A DNA stretch of 64,000 nucleotides from Natronospira elongata (GTDB lineage Bacteria; Pseudomonadota; Gammaproteobacteria; Natronospirales; Natronospiraceae): positions 161,357-225,356 of the forward strand of contig NZ_JAYGII010000002.1 of assembly GCF_034931365.1 (NCBI RefSeq). Direction: 5' to 3'. The translations under genes were made by a program, and so were the position numbers. Below are positions 26,996 to 36,220 of this stretch, piece after piece; position 1 is the stretch's first letter, and each line of letters opens with the position of its first letter. Below the pieces are notes generated by a model. That model was not told the origin of the DNA. It saw only the letters and a program-made list of their open reading frames with translations, and did no database searches.

Positions 26996-27064
26996 GCCCC
27001 CGTCTTGCGCAGCCTTCTCCCATGAACTAGCTTCAGAGAGTCGTTTTCTGTCGGGAGAGAACTC

Positions 27065-29437
27065 ATGGACCGCGAGAGCCCAGCCTTTGGGCGCACTCTG
27101 GCGCGCCTTTTGATACTTGCCCTTTTCCTGTCCCTTGCTGGCTGCCTGGCCAGCGATTCGGATGATGCCAGCGACGAAGAGGAGACGCTAGCGGACGGTC
27201 TGCTGTTCACCACCCAGGCCCGGCTTGCCCCGGTCCAGGGCGAGGAGGCACTGATCGATCCTCCCCTGCGCCATGGCGACCCCGAGGCCGGTGAGCCGGC
27301 ATTCGTGGACCGGGAGACGGAGGAGGGGGTGGAGTCCTTCCCCGAGCTGGGGGCGGTGGAACTGGGTGACGGCCTTGCCCGTGTCCAGCGGGATGAATTG
27401 GGGCTTGGCGAGCCGTCAGATGATCGGGCCAGCGTCTATTTCATGCTCCACACGGCCGATGTGCAGGTGGTGGACGAAAAATCACCGGGGCTGATCCCGG
27501 CCAGCAAGTTTGCCGCGCGCCCCACCACGACACCGGCGCATCGCAGTCAGAACGCCTATGTGCCCCATGCTGCTGATGCCATGATCCGGGCCGCCAATCG
27601 TATCCAGGCCGAGTTCCGGCCCTTCAACCTCGCCGTCCATGCCGGTGATGCCATTGAAGGTGCCCAGGCCAATGAGCTGGACTGGTTCCTGACTCTGCTG
27701 AACGGCGGACAGTTCACGCCGGTGAGTGCCGATACCCTCAACGTCGATGCCCCGGAGGGGCTGGATCCGGAGGCGCCGATCGATGCCGAGGGCCTGGATG
27801 GGCCCTGGCTGGCAGCGGTCGGCAACCATGACGTATTGGCGCTCGGGAATTTTCCCATCGGGGCCCTGGCTTTCGTTAACCAGCCGGAACAGTTCCCCCT
27901 GTTTCAGTCCATCTTCGGCCAGGCCGGACTTTCTGTGCCCAACCTTGGGCCTCGGGAAGAACGCCGGGACTGGTTGGACGAAAGCGAGCTGCTTATTACG
28001 CCGGATGAAGATCTGGATCTGGACCAACTGCTTTCATGGACGCGCAAGGCAGAGGCCTTCGCCGATTTTTTCCAGGATGGTGGCTTCAATCCTCAGTCCA
28101 TCGCCTCCGATCAGCAGCGCGAACAGCTGGATCGCTGTGGCTTCATCGACGGCCATTTTGATACCAATGGCCAGCCTTCGGGCCATGGTTTCGGTGGCTT
28201 GAACGAACCTGATCCGGATGGACGCTGCGTAGGCTTTCATAGCCACCAGCCCGACGATGCCCCCTGGCTTCGGGTGGTCACCCTGGATACCGCCTATATC
28301 TACGGCGGTGACCTGGGTGTGATCGGTCGGCCCCAGGCGCCCTATGATTTTGATGCCCTGGAGATCAGCGAGGCGCTTTCCCAGGCCTTCTCCGAAGGTG
28401 ATGAGGCCCTGACAAAGCCCGACACCGCGCAGGATCTCTTCCAGGTGCCTTATCTGCAGGGTGAAGCACTCAGCGATGACTTTGATGATCCGACACGGGA
28501 TCAGGTGGCCTTTCTGGAGGCTGAGCTTGCTGCTGCCGCTGATGAGAATCAGGCCGTGATCATCCACAGCCATCACTACAACGGCTCCATGACGGCCGTG
28601 CATGAGTTCAGGCTCTTCCTCGAAGCACTGATCTGTGAGGGGCTGTCCACTGCAATTGGGTTTCGGACCGGAGAGCCTGCGGACTGCGATCCCGCCGACG
28701 GGCAACTCAGCACCGGCAATGTCGGGGCACCCGTGCGGGGGGCAGAGGATGCCGGTAATCGACAGGCGCTGGATCTGTTCGCCCAGATCATGGAAGGCAG
28801 CAGTGATGCGACCTTCGCCGAACTGGATCAGGATACGGTAAATGACGGAGTCGCTACCTTGAATCTGCTGCAATCGGGTGCCGGAGATCAGGTGGTGCTG
28901 GCATTCCAGTTGCTCTTCAACCTGCGCTCCATCATGCCGGACCCGGTGGAGCCCATGGCCCCGGAGCAATTGCGCACCCAACTGGCCCAACACCCCAATG
29001 TGATTCTCCATCTGGCCGGTCATGCCCACCGGCACAGCATCACGGCGGTCTGTGTTAACGGCGAAATGATCGCCGCCGATGAGGGCGATAGTTGCGCTGA
29101 CCGGGGCGCCGACCAGGCAGACCAGGGCTACTATGAGATTGTCTCTCCGGGGAGTGTGGATCGGCCCATGGAGTGGAAGCTGGTGGAGCTGGTGGACAAC
29201 GGCGATGACAGCCTTTCGGTCTTCACCACCGCCTACGGCGCTGCGGGCGATCCCTTCTACGACCAGGCCATGCGCCTGGCCCTCGCCGATATCCTGGTGG
29301 ACGCCGCCTCACCCCGCGTCGATCACCCGGCCGACATCAATGTGGAGTTGACTGTCCCACTACCCCCAGGCGTCAGCACCCGCCTCCAGGACGCCGAAAG
29401 ACAGGAAATCATCTCCCACCAGTTTGACGAGCTGTAA
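27065..29437 (+). CDS. Large lipoprotein metallophosphoesterase
   Basis: A 790-residue exported protein with a lipobox (LSLAGC, Cys about residue 27) and an acidic linker. Calcineurin-like phosphoesterase metal motifs are dispersed: HTADVQVVDEKSPG, HAGDAIEG, VGNHDVLA, VIIHSHHYNG and HLAGHAHRHS. The spread and the DEKSP element resemble the TIGR03767/TIGR03768 family. The composition is strongly acidic, as in salt-adapted exported proteins. The substrate is unknown; nucleotides or phosphodiesters are possible. A good terminator follows the stop codon. Confidence 0.85.
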   Translation: MDRESPAFGRTLARLLILALFLSLAGCLASDSDDASDEEETLADGLLFTTQARLAPVQGEEALIDPPLRHGDPEAGEPAFVDRETEEGVESFPELGAVELGDGLARVQRDELGLGEPSDDRASVYFMLHTADVQVVDEKSPGLIPASKFAARPTTTPAHRSQNAYVPHAADAMIRAANRIQAEFRPFNLAVHAGDAIEGAQANELDWFLTLLNGGQFTPVSADTLNVDAPEGLDPEAPIDAEGLDGPWLAAVGNHDVLALGNFPIGALAFVNQPEQFPLFQSIFGQAGLSVPNLGPREERRDWLDESELLITPDEDLDLDQLLSWTRKAEAFADFFQDGGFNPQSIASDQQREQLDRCGFIDGHFDTNGQPSGHGFGGLNEPDPDGRCVGFHSHQPDDAPWLRVVTLDTAYIYGGDLGVIGRPQAPYDFDALEISEALSQAFSEGDEALTKPDTAQDLFQVPYLQGEALSDDFDDPTRDQVAFLEAELAAAADENQAVIIHSHHYNGSMTAVHEFRLFLEALICEGLSTAIGFRTGEPADCDPADGQLSTGNVGAPVRGAEDAGNRQALDLFAQIMEGSSDATFAELDQDTVNDGVATLNLLQSGAGDQVVLAFQLLFNLRSIMPDPVEPMAPEQLRTQLAQHPNVILHLAGHAHRHSITAVCVNGEMIAADEGDSCADRGADQADQGYYEIVSPGSVDRPMEWKLVELVDNGDDSLSVFTTAYGAAGDPFYDQAMRLALADILVDAASPRVDHPADINVELTVPLPPGVSTRLQDAERQEIISHQFDEL

Positions 29438-29460
29438 CAAAGCCATCGAACCACCAAAAG

Positions 29461-29487
29461 AAAACGGGGCCCCAAGGGCCCCGTTTT
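29461..29487. terminator. Bidirectional terminator between convergent genes
   Basis: AAAACGGGGCCC and GGGCCCCGTTTT form a perfect 12-bp stem with a three-base loop, with A and T runs at the two ends. It serves the phosphoesterase gene and the convergent antiporter operon. Confidence 0.9.
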
Positions 29488-29509
29488 CGTAGCGCGTAGC
29501 TTGTAGCTC
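29488..29509. repeat. GAGCTAC-like array at the antiporter operon end
   Basis: On the minus strand the stop codon TGA runs into GAGCTAC-AAGCTAC-GCGCTAC and then the terminator stem. The same arrangement (stop codon, GAGCTAC units, terminator) occurs at 20867-20926 on the other strand. Both belong to the 3' ends of membrane transporter genes. Confidence 0.7.
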
Positions 29510-31223
29510 AAAGATAATAAATCAACAAGGACGCCGCCAGTAACACGGCCACCCAGAGCACCATGCTTCCGGTTGGCCAGGTCCGGGCCAGGGTTCCCTG
29601 GGGGCCATGGTGACGACTGGCCGCATCAACGATGCGATCAAGCGGCCAGCGCAGGCCCGCCAGGAAGGCATGCCAGGCGGCAGTACCGTGTTGATGAACA
29701 AAGCCCACTGCACGCGGCGCGGCCTTGCGGTAGATCCAGTCGGTATCGATGGTGATCTTCTCCTTGGGGCCCACATACTTGAGCAGGAGGAAGAAGATTA
29801 GGCCCACGAACAGCAGTAGCTGCAGTTCCCAAAGCAGGTGCCCCATGGTGTAGGCGTTGTATTCCACCGGCTGGAACGGCAGGAACTGATACAGCCACTC
29901 GGGTCGGATACCGATATAGATACAGAAGAAGGCGGCAATGCCCATGGCCACCAGCATGTTGGTGGGCGCTTCCTTAGTCCGCAGGCCGGAGTCCTTGCCC
30001 ATGAAGGCGAACCAGGGCAGTTTCAGGCCCACACTCAGGAAGGTACCCGCCGAGGCCAGCGACAGCATCAGCCAGATGATCGCCATCTGATTCTCGGCAT
30101 AGGCTTCCAGAATCATGGTCTTGCTGACAAAGCCACTGGTGAGCGGGAAGGCCGAGATGGAGAAGGCCGCGATCATGTAGAAGATGAAGGTCAGCGGCAT
30201 GTAGCGGTAAAGACCACCCAACTGGGTCAGCTTGGCCCGGCCGGTCATGTAGATGATGGCGCCCGCGCCCATGAACAGTAGTGCCTTGTAGAGAATATGG
30301 GCAAAGGCGTGTGCCGCCGAACCGTTGAGGGCCATGGCCGTGCCCAGGCCGATACCGGCCACCATGTAACCCACCTGACTGACGATGTGATAAGCCAGCA
30401 GACGGCGGATATTATTGGCAAGCACAGCGTAGGTCACGCCCCAGATGGTCATGACAGCACCCATCCAGATCAGGACTTCGGTCTCGGGGAAGCCCCGCAT
30501 CAGGGTGTAAACGGCCGTCTTGGTGGTGAAGGCACTGAGGAATACCGCGCCGGTGACAGTGGCCTCCGGGTAGGCGTCGGTCAGCCAGGCGTGCAGGGGT
30601 GGCACGGCGGCATTGACCATGAAGCCAACCAGGATCAGCCAGAAGGCGGCGCCTTCCACATCAATGCGCTCAAAGGCCAGGCTGCCGGTCTGGCTGTAGT
30701 AGAGCACGATGCCGGCGAGCAGCAGAACCCCGCTGACCGCATGAACCAGCAGATAACGGAAACCCGAGGCGAAGGAAATGGGGTTGCGATTGCGCCAGAT
30801 CAGCCATACCGAGGACAGGAGCATCAGCTCCCAGAACACGTAAAGCGTGAGCAGGTCACCGGCAAAGGTGACACCCACGGCAGAGCCGGCGTAGATGAAG
30901 CCGGCCATGTGCTGCACATTGTCTTTTACGTGCAGGGCGTAGATGGTGCCGATCATGGCCATGATGGCAAAGACGTAGGCGAAGACCAGGCTGAGCTGGT
31001 CGGCCCGTCCCATCATCATGTCCATGCCCAGGAACTGGAAGCTGGCGTAGACGCCCGGCACGGTACTAAACACCGCCACCATGAATGCGGCCGCCAGGGT
31101 CAGACGATACACCTGCTGGACCGCCCCGCGGAAAACGGGAATCAGCAGGCTACCGAGAATCAGCAGCAGGGAAGGGTGGAGCCAGTCCATCCCGGGCCAG
31201 TTGATGCTGAACAGCTCATGCAT
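29508..31223 (-). CDS. Mrp-type antiporter D-like subunit 3 (proton channel)
   Basis: A 571-residue membrane protein of the proton-pumping NuoL/M/N-MrpA/D family with about 14 core helices. Key residues are visible: Glu in FWELMLLSS, Lys in FTTKTAVYTL, and a later Lys in HILYKALLFMGAG. A C-terminal extension holds ITIDTDWIYRKAAP, an amphipathic stretch and one more membrane helix, unlike the two shorter D-type proteins upstream. This may take the place of the missing large MrpA or NuoL-type end subunit. It is the last gene of the operon, overlapping the small gene before it by eight bases. Confidence 0.9.
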   Translation of the reverse strand: MHELFSINWPGMDWLHPSLLLILGSLLIPVFRGAVQQVYRLTLAAAFMVAVFSTVPGVYASFQFLGMDMMMGRADQLSLVFAYVFAIMAMIGTIYALHVKDNVQHMAGFIYAGSAVGVTFAGDLLTLYVFWELMLLSSVWLIWRNRNPISFASGFRYLLVHAVSGVLLLAGIVLYYSQTGSLAFERIDVEGAAFWLILVGFMVNAAVPPLHAWLTDAYPEATVTGAVFLSAFTTKTAVYTLMRGFPETEVLIWMGAVMTIWGVTYAVLANNIRRLLAYHIVSQVGYMVAGIGLGTAMALNGSAAHAFAHILYKALLFMGAGAIIYMTGRAKLTQLGGLYRYMPLTFIFYMIAAFSISAFPLTSGFVSKTMILEAYAENQMAIIWLMLSLASAGTFLSVGLKLPWFAFMGKDSGLRTKEAPTNMLVAMGIAAFFCIYIGIRPEWLYQFLPFQPVEYNAYTMGHLLWELQLLLFVGLIFFLLLKYVGPKEKITIDTDWIYRKAAPRAVGFVHQHGTAAWHAFLAGLRWPLDRIVDAASRHHGPQGTLARTWPTGSMVLWVAVLLAASLLIYYL

Positions 31224-31551
31224 TGTTCTCGTCCTCCTTGTTCAGCATCTCATTGCGTTCGTCTTCGTCTCGGGGGTCGCCGCTCATCTCACGACCCTCC
31301 AGCTCGTCGTCGTAATAGTCTTCAGAGCGGTAAACCAGGCCAAAGCCCAGGCCCTTGGCCAGAGCGATGAGAATCAGGGAAGCGACGATGCCGAAGAAGG
31401 CGCCAAAACCGCCCCAGCTTTCCCAGGCGAAACGGTCGTAGGCCGAAGGCAGGATCAGATCGACGATCACCAGGACCGCCATGAAAGCGAGCGTGGCCCA
31501 CTTCAGCAGCGTCCCATGTCGTACCAGCATGTCCAGAAACTTTACGATCAT
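31216..31551 (-). CDS. Unassigned small membrane protein inside Mrp-type operon
   Basis: A 111-residue protein with two predicted membrane helices (about 17-34 and 48-70) and an acidic soluble tail of about 40 residues (YRSEDYYDDELEG onward). I do not recognise the family. It lies 24 bases after the second D-type gene and overlaps the third by eight bases, so it is translated with the antiporter genes. Likely roles are an accessory or anchoring subunit of the complex. No known Mrp subunit (A-G) matches it by length and composition, although a distant relation to short Mbh/Mbx subunits cannot be excluded. Confidence 0.85.
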   Translation of the reverse strand: MIVKFLDMLVRHGTLLKWATLAFMAVLVIVDLILPSAYDRFAWESWGGFGAFFGIVASLILIALAKGLGFGLVYRSEDYYDDELEGREMSGDPRDEDERNEMLNKEDENNA

Positions 31552-31575
31552 GTCAGGTCTCGCAGTTTGGTCAGG

Positions 31576-33054
31576 TCAGCCGGCAAAGATGCCGGCGAGC
31601 ATGTTCCGCAGCGGATCAGCGATAAAGAACAGTGCCACGCAGCCCAGGGCCGTGATGGACAGGGGAACCACGCAGAGCAGAGGTGCTTCCTTGATGCCGC
31701 CCTTGTAGCCGTCCGTGGGCGGCAGCATGAAGGCCCTGACCACCGGCGTCAGCAGATAGGCGATGTTGAGCAGGGTGCTGATCATGAACACGAAGATCAT
31801 CAGCACCTGACCGGCATCGGCGGCACCGACGACCAGATGCCATTTACTCCACAGCCCGCCCATGGGCGGGGCCCCGATCACGCACAATGCACCCAGCAGG
31901 AAGGCACCCATGGTGAACGGCATGCGCCGGCCGATGCCATCCATTTCACTGATATTGGTCTTCTTGCTGGCCACATAGATGGCGCCGGCACAGAAGAACA
32001 GCGTGATCTTGCCGAAGGCGTGCATGGCAATGTGCATGCCGCCCCCAATGGTGGCCAATTGACTGACCAGCATGGCGCCGAGAGTGATATAGGAGAGCTG
32101 ACTGACCGTGGAATAGGCCAGTCGGGCCTTGAGATTGTCCTTTTGCAGGGCCACGGTGGATGCCGCCAACAGGGAGAAGGCGGCAATGTACATGATCACT
32201 TCCGTGGTCCAGAGGTTGGACAGATAATCCAGGCCGAAGAGGTAGGTGGCCACCTTGAGCACGGTGAACACCCCGGCCTTCACCACGGCCACGGCGTGGA
32301 GCAGTGCGGATACCGGCGTGGGTGCCACCATGGCCGAGGGCAGCCAGCGGTGGAAAGGCATCAGGGCCGCCTTACCAATGCCGTACATGTAGAGCACCAG
32401 CAGCAGGGCACCCATGCCATAACCCACATGGCCTTCCATGATGCCGCCGTCAGTAAAGTCCAGGCTGCCGGTCATCCACCAGGTGGCGATGATGGCCACC
32501 AGCTGGAAGCCGATGGAGGTGCCCAGCAGCAGCCCGATATAGGTCCGCGCCCCCATCTTCGCCGCCACATTCTGCTTGTGGGCCACAAGGGGGTAGGTGG
32601 AGATGGTGAGAATCTCGTAGAAGATGAACAGGGTGAACATGTTCTGGGCGAAGGCAATGCCTACCGCCGCGAACAGGGCCACCGCAAAACAGGCATGGAA
32701 GCGGGTGTGATTGGCTTCGCCCGCGCCTCGCATGTAGCCGATGGCGTACAGGGAGGTGATGATCCATAGCCCCGAGGCAATGAGCCCGAAGAGCATCCCC
32801 AGCGGCTCCACCTCGAAAGCAATGCGCAGGCCCGGAAACAGTTCGAACAAGGTGACGCCGGGGCGGCCGCCAGCCAGCACTTCCGGCAGGACCTGCAGGA
32901 CCATGGTGAACATGGCAACTGCGGTGGCGACCATGAGGGTGTCGCGCAGATTGGGCCAGCGGCCGGTCAGGGCGATCAACACGGTCCCCAGGGCCGGGAT
33001 GGCCAGGGCCAGCTGAATGGCCAGCGCGGGTTCCAGGAATACGACCTGATTCAC
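31576..33054 (-). CDS. Mrp-type antiporter D-like subunit 2
   Basis: A 492-residue member of the MrpD/NuoN/NuoM family with about 14 membrane helices. Motifs include FIFYEILTISTYPLVAHKQN (Glu of the proton path), LHAVAVVKAGVFTVLKV with Lys, and HAFGKITLFFCAGAI with the later Lys. It overlaps the previous D-type gene by four bases. It differs clearly from the other two D-type proteins in the operon, so it is not a recent duplicate. Confidence 0.9.
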   Translation of the reverse strand: MNQVVFLEPALAIQLALAIPALGTVLIALTGRWPNLRDTLMVATAVAMFTMVLQVLPEVLAGGRPGVTLFELFPGLRIAFEVEPLGMLFGLIASGLWIITSLYAIGYMRGAGEANHTRFHACFAVALFAAVGIAFAQNMFTLFIFYEILTISTYPLVAHKQNVAAKMGARTYIGLLLGTSIGFQLVAIIATWWMTGSLDFTDGGIMEGHVGYGMGALLLVLYMYGIGKAALMPFHRWLPSAMVAPTPVSALLHAVAVVKAGVFTVLKVATYLFGLDYLSNLWTTEVIMYIAAFSLLAASTVALQKDNLKARLAYSTVSQLSYITLGAMLVSQLATIGGGMHIAMHAFGKITLFFCAGAIYVASKKTNISEMDGIGRRMPFTMGAFLLGALCVIGAPPMGGLWSKWHLVVGAADAGQVLMIFVFMISTLLNIAYLLTPVVRAFMLPPTDGYKGGIKEAPLLCVVPLSITALGCVALFFIADPLRNMLAGIFAG

Positions 33055-34541
33055 AGGTAACCTCCCATCAGGGTTTCAGCAGCTCGATTGGCCAGGTCCA
33101 CCGGCAGTGAAGTGTCGATACCGAAGTAAAGGCAGGCCACGGTCAATGCCCAGGTGGGCAGCAGCAGGCTCATGGGCGCTTCCCGCACCGGTTGAGCGCC
33201 TTCAGCGGGCTCCTTCAGGTAGGCCGCTTCCACCACTTTCCAGATATAGATGGTGGCCAGCAGGGAAGTGCCCAGCAGGAAGACCGCCACCGGCCAGAGG
33301 CCACCCTCCAGGGCGGCAAGCAACAGATGCCACTTAGTGACAAAGCCCACGGTCAGGGGGATGCCGATCAGGGACAGGCCGGCGAGAACAAAGGCCGCCA
33401 TGGTCCAGGGCATCTGCTTGGCAATCCCGGCCATGCGATCCAGCGACACACCGCCTACCCGATAGATGATGCAGGCCAGCGCCATGAAGAGCGCGGCCTT
33501 GGTCACGGCGTGGTTGAACAGGTGCACCACCGAGGCCATCAGGCCCAGGGTGCTGGCAAAACTGACCCCGAGAATCATGTAGCCCACCTGGGCCACACTG
33601 GAGTAGGCCAGCATGCGCTTGATGTTGGTCTGGAAGATGGCAACGATGGACGGAATCAGAATGCCCAGCATGGCCAGCGGCATCAGCACATAACCCAGAT
33701 TCAGCTCCGAGAAGCTGAACTCATAGCCAAAGACGCTGAAGATGATCCGCAAGAGTACGTAAATGGCCACTTTGGTTGCCGTCGCCGACAGAAAGACGGT
33801 GATCATGGACGGCGCATAGGTATAGGCGTTGGGCAGCCACAAGTGCAGGGGGAACAGGGCCAGCTTGAGCGAGATCCCCACCACCAGGAAGGCAAAGGCT
33901 GCCCGGATGGTGCCAGTGTCATTGACCTCCGGCAGACGCTGGGCCAGATCGATCAGGTTCAGCGTCCCGGTCATGATGTACATGAAACCAATGCCGATGA
34001 GCAGGAAGGTGGTGCCCACCGTGCCCATGACCAGGTACTGATAGGACGACATCACCGCACGACGGTCCTTGCCCATGGCAATCAGGGCATAGGATGCCAG
34101 GGCGGAAATCTCGAAGAACACGAAGATGTTGAAGGCATCGCCCGTGATGGTAATCCCCAGCAGGCCGCAGTTGGCCAGCAGGAAGGCGGCATAGAACAGT
34201 CCGTGTTTGGCCTTGTCCACTTCCTGTTCCACGCTTCGCAGGGCGAAGGGCATGGATATCGCACCCATCAGGGAGATGATCAGGAGAACGACAATGTTCG
34301 CCGGATCAACGAAGTATTCGATACCCACCGGCGGCACCCAGCCGCCCATGTGATAGGAAATACTGCCGTGCAGCAGGACCTGCTGAACCAGCAGGATGGA
34401 AACGCCAAGGGTGAGCCAGGTTGTCAGCGTGGTGGCCGCCCAGGCCAGTCGCGGGGCGCGCGCCATCAGCATCACGATGGGCGCGGCCAGCATGGGCAGC
34501 ACCACCTGCAGGGCAGGCAGATGTTGGATGAGAAGGTCCAT
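33051..34541 (-). CDS. mnhD: Mrp-type antiporter D-like subunit 1 (MnhD)
   Basis: A 496-residue proton-conducting subunit, closest of the three to classical MnhD/MrpD. It shows FVFFEISALASYALIAMG with the TM5 Glu, the TM7 Lys in LSATATKVAIYVLLR, and the later Lys in HAVTKAALFMALA. It begins one base inside the MnhC stop, the usual C-D order of Mrp operons. It should couple cation export to proton entry with its partner subunits. Confidence 0.93.
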   Translation of the reverse strand: MDLLIQHLPALQVVLPMLAAPIVMLMARAPRLAWAATTLTTWLTLGVSILLVQQVLLHGSISYHMGGWVPPVGIEYFVDPANIVVLLIISLMGAISMPFALRSVEQEVDKAKHGLFYAAFLLANCGLLGITITGDAFNIFVFFEISALASYALIAMGKDRRAVMSSYQYLVMGTVGTTFLLIGIGFMYIMTGTLNLIDLAQRLPEVNDTGTIRAAFAFLVVGISLKLALFPLHLWLPNAYTYAPSMITVFLSATATKVAIYVLLRIIFSVFGYEFSFSELNLGYVLMPLAMLGILIPSIVAIFQTNIKRMLAYSSVAQVGYMILGVSFASTLGLMASVVHLFNHAVTKAALFMALACIIYRVGGVSLDRMAGIAKQMPWTMAAFVLAGLSLIGIPLTVGFVTKWHLLLAALEGGLWPVAVFLLGTSLLATIYIWKVVEAAYLKEPAEGAQPVREAPMSLLLPTWALTVACLYFGIDTSLPVDLANRAAETLMGGYL

Positions 34542-34894
34542 TAGTGTTTCCCGTCCTGTTCGTGAATCTCGTCTTCCTCAATGGAGCCATACAGTTCATG
34601 AACCCGGACCACCAGGGCCAGGCCCATGGCGGTCAGCGCGACGCCGACCACAATGGCGGTGAGGATGAGCACGTGGGGCAGGGGATTGGAGTACTCGGTG
34701 ATGCCTTCCACATAAACCGGCGCCGTGCCGCCATCCAGCTTCGCCAGGCTGATGAAGAAAATGAACACCGAGGTCTGAAAGATGTTCAGGCCCACGATCT
34801 TCTTCACCAGATTGCCCTGGGCGATGACGATGTAAAAACCCACCATCATCAGGACGACGACTACCCAGTAGTTATACAGGCCAAGCCATTCCAT
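34541..34894 (-). CDS. mnhC: Mrp antiporter subunit C (NuoK-like)
   Basis: A 117-residue protein with three membrane helices, homologous to NuoK. Family marks are VKKIVGLNIFQTSVFIFFISL and the late LTAIVVGVALTAMGLALVVRVHE stretch, where conserved Glu-equivalents of NuoK are partly replaced. Start and stop overlap the neighbours by one base, showing tight translational coupling. Confidence 0.93.
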   Translation of the reverse strand: MEWLGLYNYWVVVVLMMVGFYIVIAQGNLVKKIVGLNIFQTSVFIFFISLAKLDGGTAPVYVEGITEYSNPLPHVLILTAIVVGVALTAMGLALVVRVHELYGSIEEDEIHEQDGKH

Positions 34895-35313
34895 CAGTCA
34901 CGCTCCCGGCCGGCAAATGAATAGAACAGTGTCAGGGCAACCGTGGCGACGGTAATGCCGACACCCAGCTCGATGCTGATGATGCCGAAGGTTTCACCGG
35001 CATGGTCATCCGGCAGCAGGACCTTGTATTCCAGGAAGTTGCCACCCAGGAAGAAGGAGGCAATGCCGATGCCGATGTACAGCAGCACGCCCAGGGCGGC
35101 CAGGATATGGGCCGCTTCCGGGGAGATGGCTTCCTGTGCCTTGTCCAGACCATAGATCAGGCTGTAGATGACGAAGCCGGCGGCAAAGATGATCCCGGCC
35201 TGAAAGCCGCCCCCCGGGCTGTATTCTCCGTGGAACTGGATGTAAAGGCCGTAAAGCAGGATCACCGGGATCATCAGCTTGGTGATGACCCGAAGCACCA
35301 CATACTGATTCAT
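34894..35313 (-). CDS. mnhB: Mrp antiporter subunit B
   Basis: A 139-residue protein with four membrane helices. The MnhB signature is clear in LLYGLYIQFHGEYSPGGGFQAG. In standard Mrp operons this subunit contacts the MrpA C-terminal domain; here it overlaps the gene for a separate A-like domain by four bases. Confidence 0.94.
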   Translation of the reverse strand: MNQYVVLRVITKLMIPVILLYGLYIQFHGEYSPGGGFQAGIIFAAGFVIYSLIYGLDKAQEAISPEAAHILAALGVLLYIGIGIASFFLGGNFLEYKVLLPDDHAGETFGIISIELGVGITVATVALTLFYSFAGRERD

Positions 35314-35858
35314 GAGCGTTCCTCCCCGCCATTGGCCTTGGGATTGGCCTTGGGATCGTCCTTGCGGCGACGGCGCACCGCGCCACTGCCCAGCACCAGA
35401 AGCACGCCCACGGCGGCGGCATAGATCACGACCGCCTCGCCCAGGGTATCGATGCCTCGATAGCTGGCGAGTACGGAAGTCACCATGTTGGGAATGCCGA
35501 TCTCGTCCACCGACTCCTGCGTGAAGTGGGGAGAAAGGTGGGTATGCGCCGGCGCTTCAGGATCCCCGTAGTGGGGCATGTCCAGGGTGCCATAGATCAG
35601 GCCGCCACCAGTGATGAAAACCACCACCAGGGCGAGCAGGTTCTGTCCCTTGCCGTGGTTCTTTTCCTTGCTGGTGGTCAGCGCCAGGGTGCCCAGCATC
35701 AGGATGATCATGATGCCGGCCCCGACTGCCGCCTCGGTCAGGGCCACGTCCACCGCATCCATGACCACGAACAGGGAGGCTGCCAGCAGGCTATAGATGC
35801 CGGTGAGCATGGTCACCGCAAACAGATTGCGGATCTTGACGATGGCAATGGCCACCAT
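35310..35858 (-). CDS. MrpA C-terminal-domain-like subunit (DUF4040/MbhD plus MbhE-like)
   Basis: A small membrane protein of at least 182 residues that equals only the C-terminal part of MrpA. The first half is MbhD/DUF4040-like (VALTEAAVGAGIMIILMLGTLAL) and the second half is MbhE-like (TLGEAVVIYAAAVGVLLVLG). The large NuoL-like N-terminal part of MrpA is absent. The first ATG is 35858, but the open frame extends upstream and encodes IEALIDIILLAFLA, the first-helix sequence that relatives carry. No ATG, GTG or TTG is in frame there, so the true start may be a rare codon such as ATC at 35900, behind GAAGGGGG. Confidence 0.85.
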   Translation of the reverse strand: MVAIAIVKIRNLFAVTMLTGIYSLLAASLFVVMDAVDVALTEAAVGAGIMIILMLGTLALTTSKEKNHGKGQNLLALVVVFITGGGLIYGTLDMPHYGDPEAPAHTHLSPHFTQESVDEIGIPNMVTSVLASYRGIDTLGEAVVIYAAAVGVLLVLGSGAVRRRRKDDPKANPKANGGEERS

Positions 35859-35887
35859 GGCCAGAAAGGCCAGCAGGATGATATCGA

Positions 35888-36220
35888 TCAGCGCTTCGAT
35901 GACGCACCCCCTTCCCCGGGTCGCCAGGGATCCAGCTTGCTATGACGGGCCGCCTTGGCCAGAGCATGGCTGGCAGTGGGCGCCGTAAACAGGAGAAACA
36001 GCAGGGTAAACAGCAGTTTCCCGCCGGTGGGCAGGGAATCCGCCTGAAGCATCAGCCCCACCAGGATAAAAATCGAGCAGAGGGTGTCGGTGATGCCAGC
36101 CGCCTGAATCCGGGAGTAGAAGTCCGGAAACCGCAACAGGCCCAGGCCGCCAATCAGCAGCAGCAGGGAACCGGCTGCCAGCAACACCATGCTGATGATG
36201 TTGAGCACGAGTTCCATCAA
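35888..36220 (-). CDS. mnhG: Mrp antiporter subunit G
   Basis: A 110-residue protein with three membrane helices. The family pattern GGLGLLRFPDFYSRIQAAGITDTLC is diagnostic of MnhG/PhaG. It overlaps subunit F by four bases, and its last codons overlap the upstream-extended frame of the A-like gene. Confidence 0.94.
   Translation of the reverse strand: MMELVLNIISMVLLAAGSLLLLIGGLGLLRFPDFYSRIQAAGITDTLCSIFILVGLMLQADSLPTGGKLLFTLLFLLFTAPTASHALAKAARHSKLDPWRPGEGGASSKR

Noticed and set aside
30297..34544. Long plus-strand open frames across the antiporter operon
   Set aside because: They are His/Gln/Gly-rich shadows of hydrophobic membrane-protein genes, which commonly leave such antisense frames.
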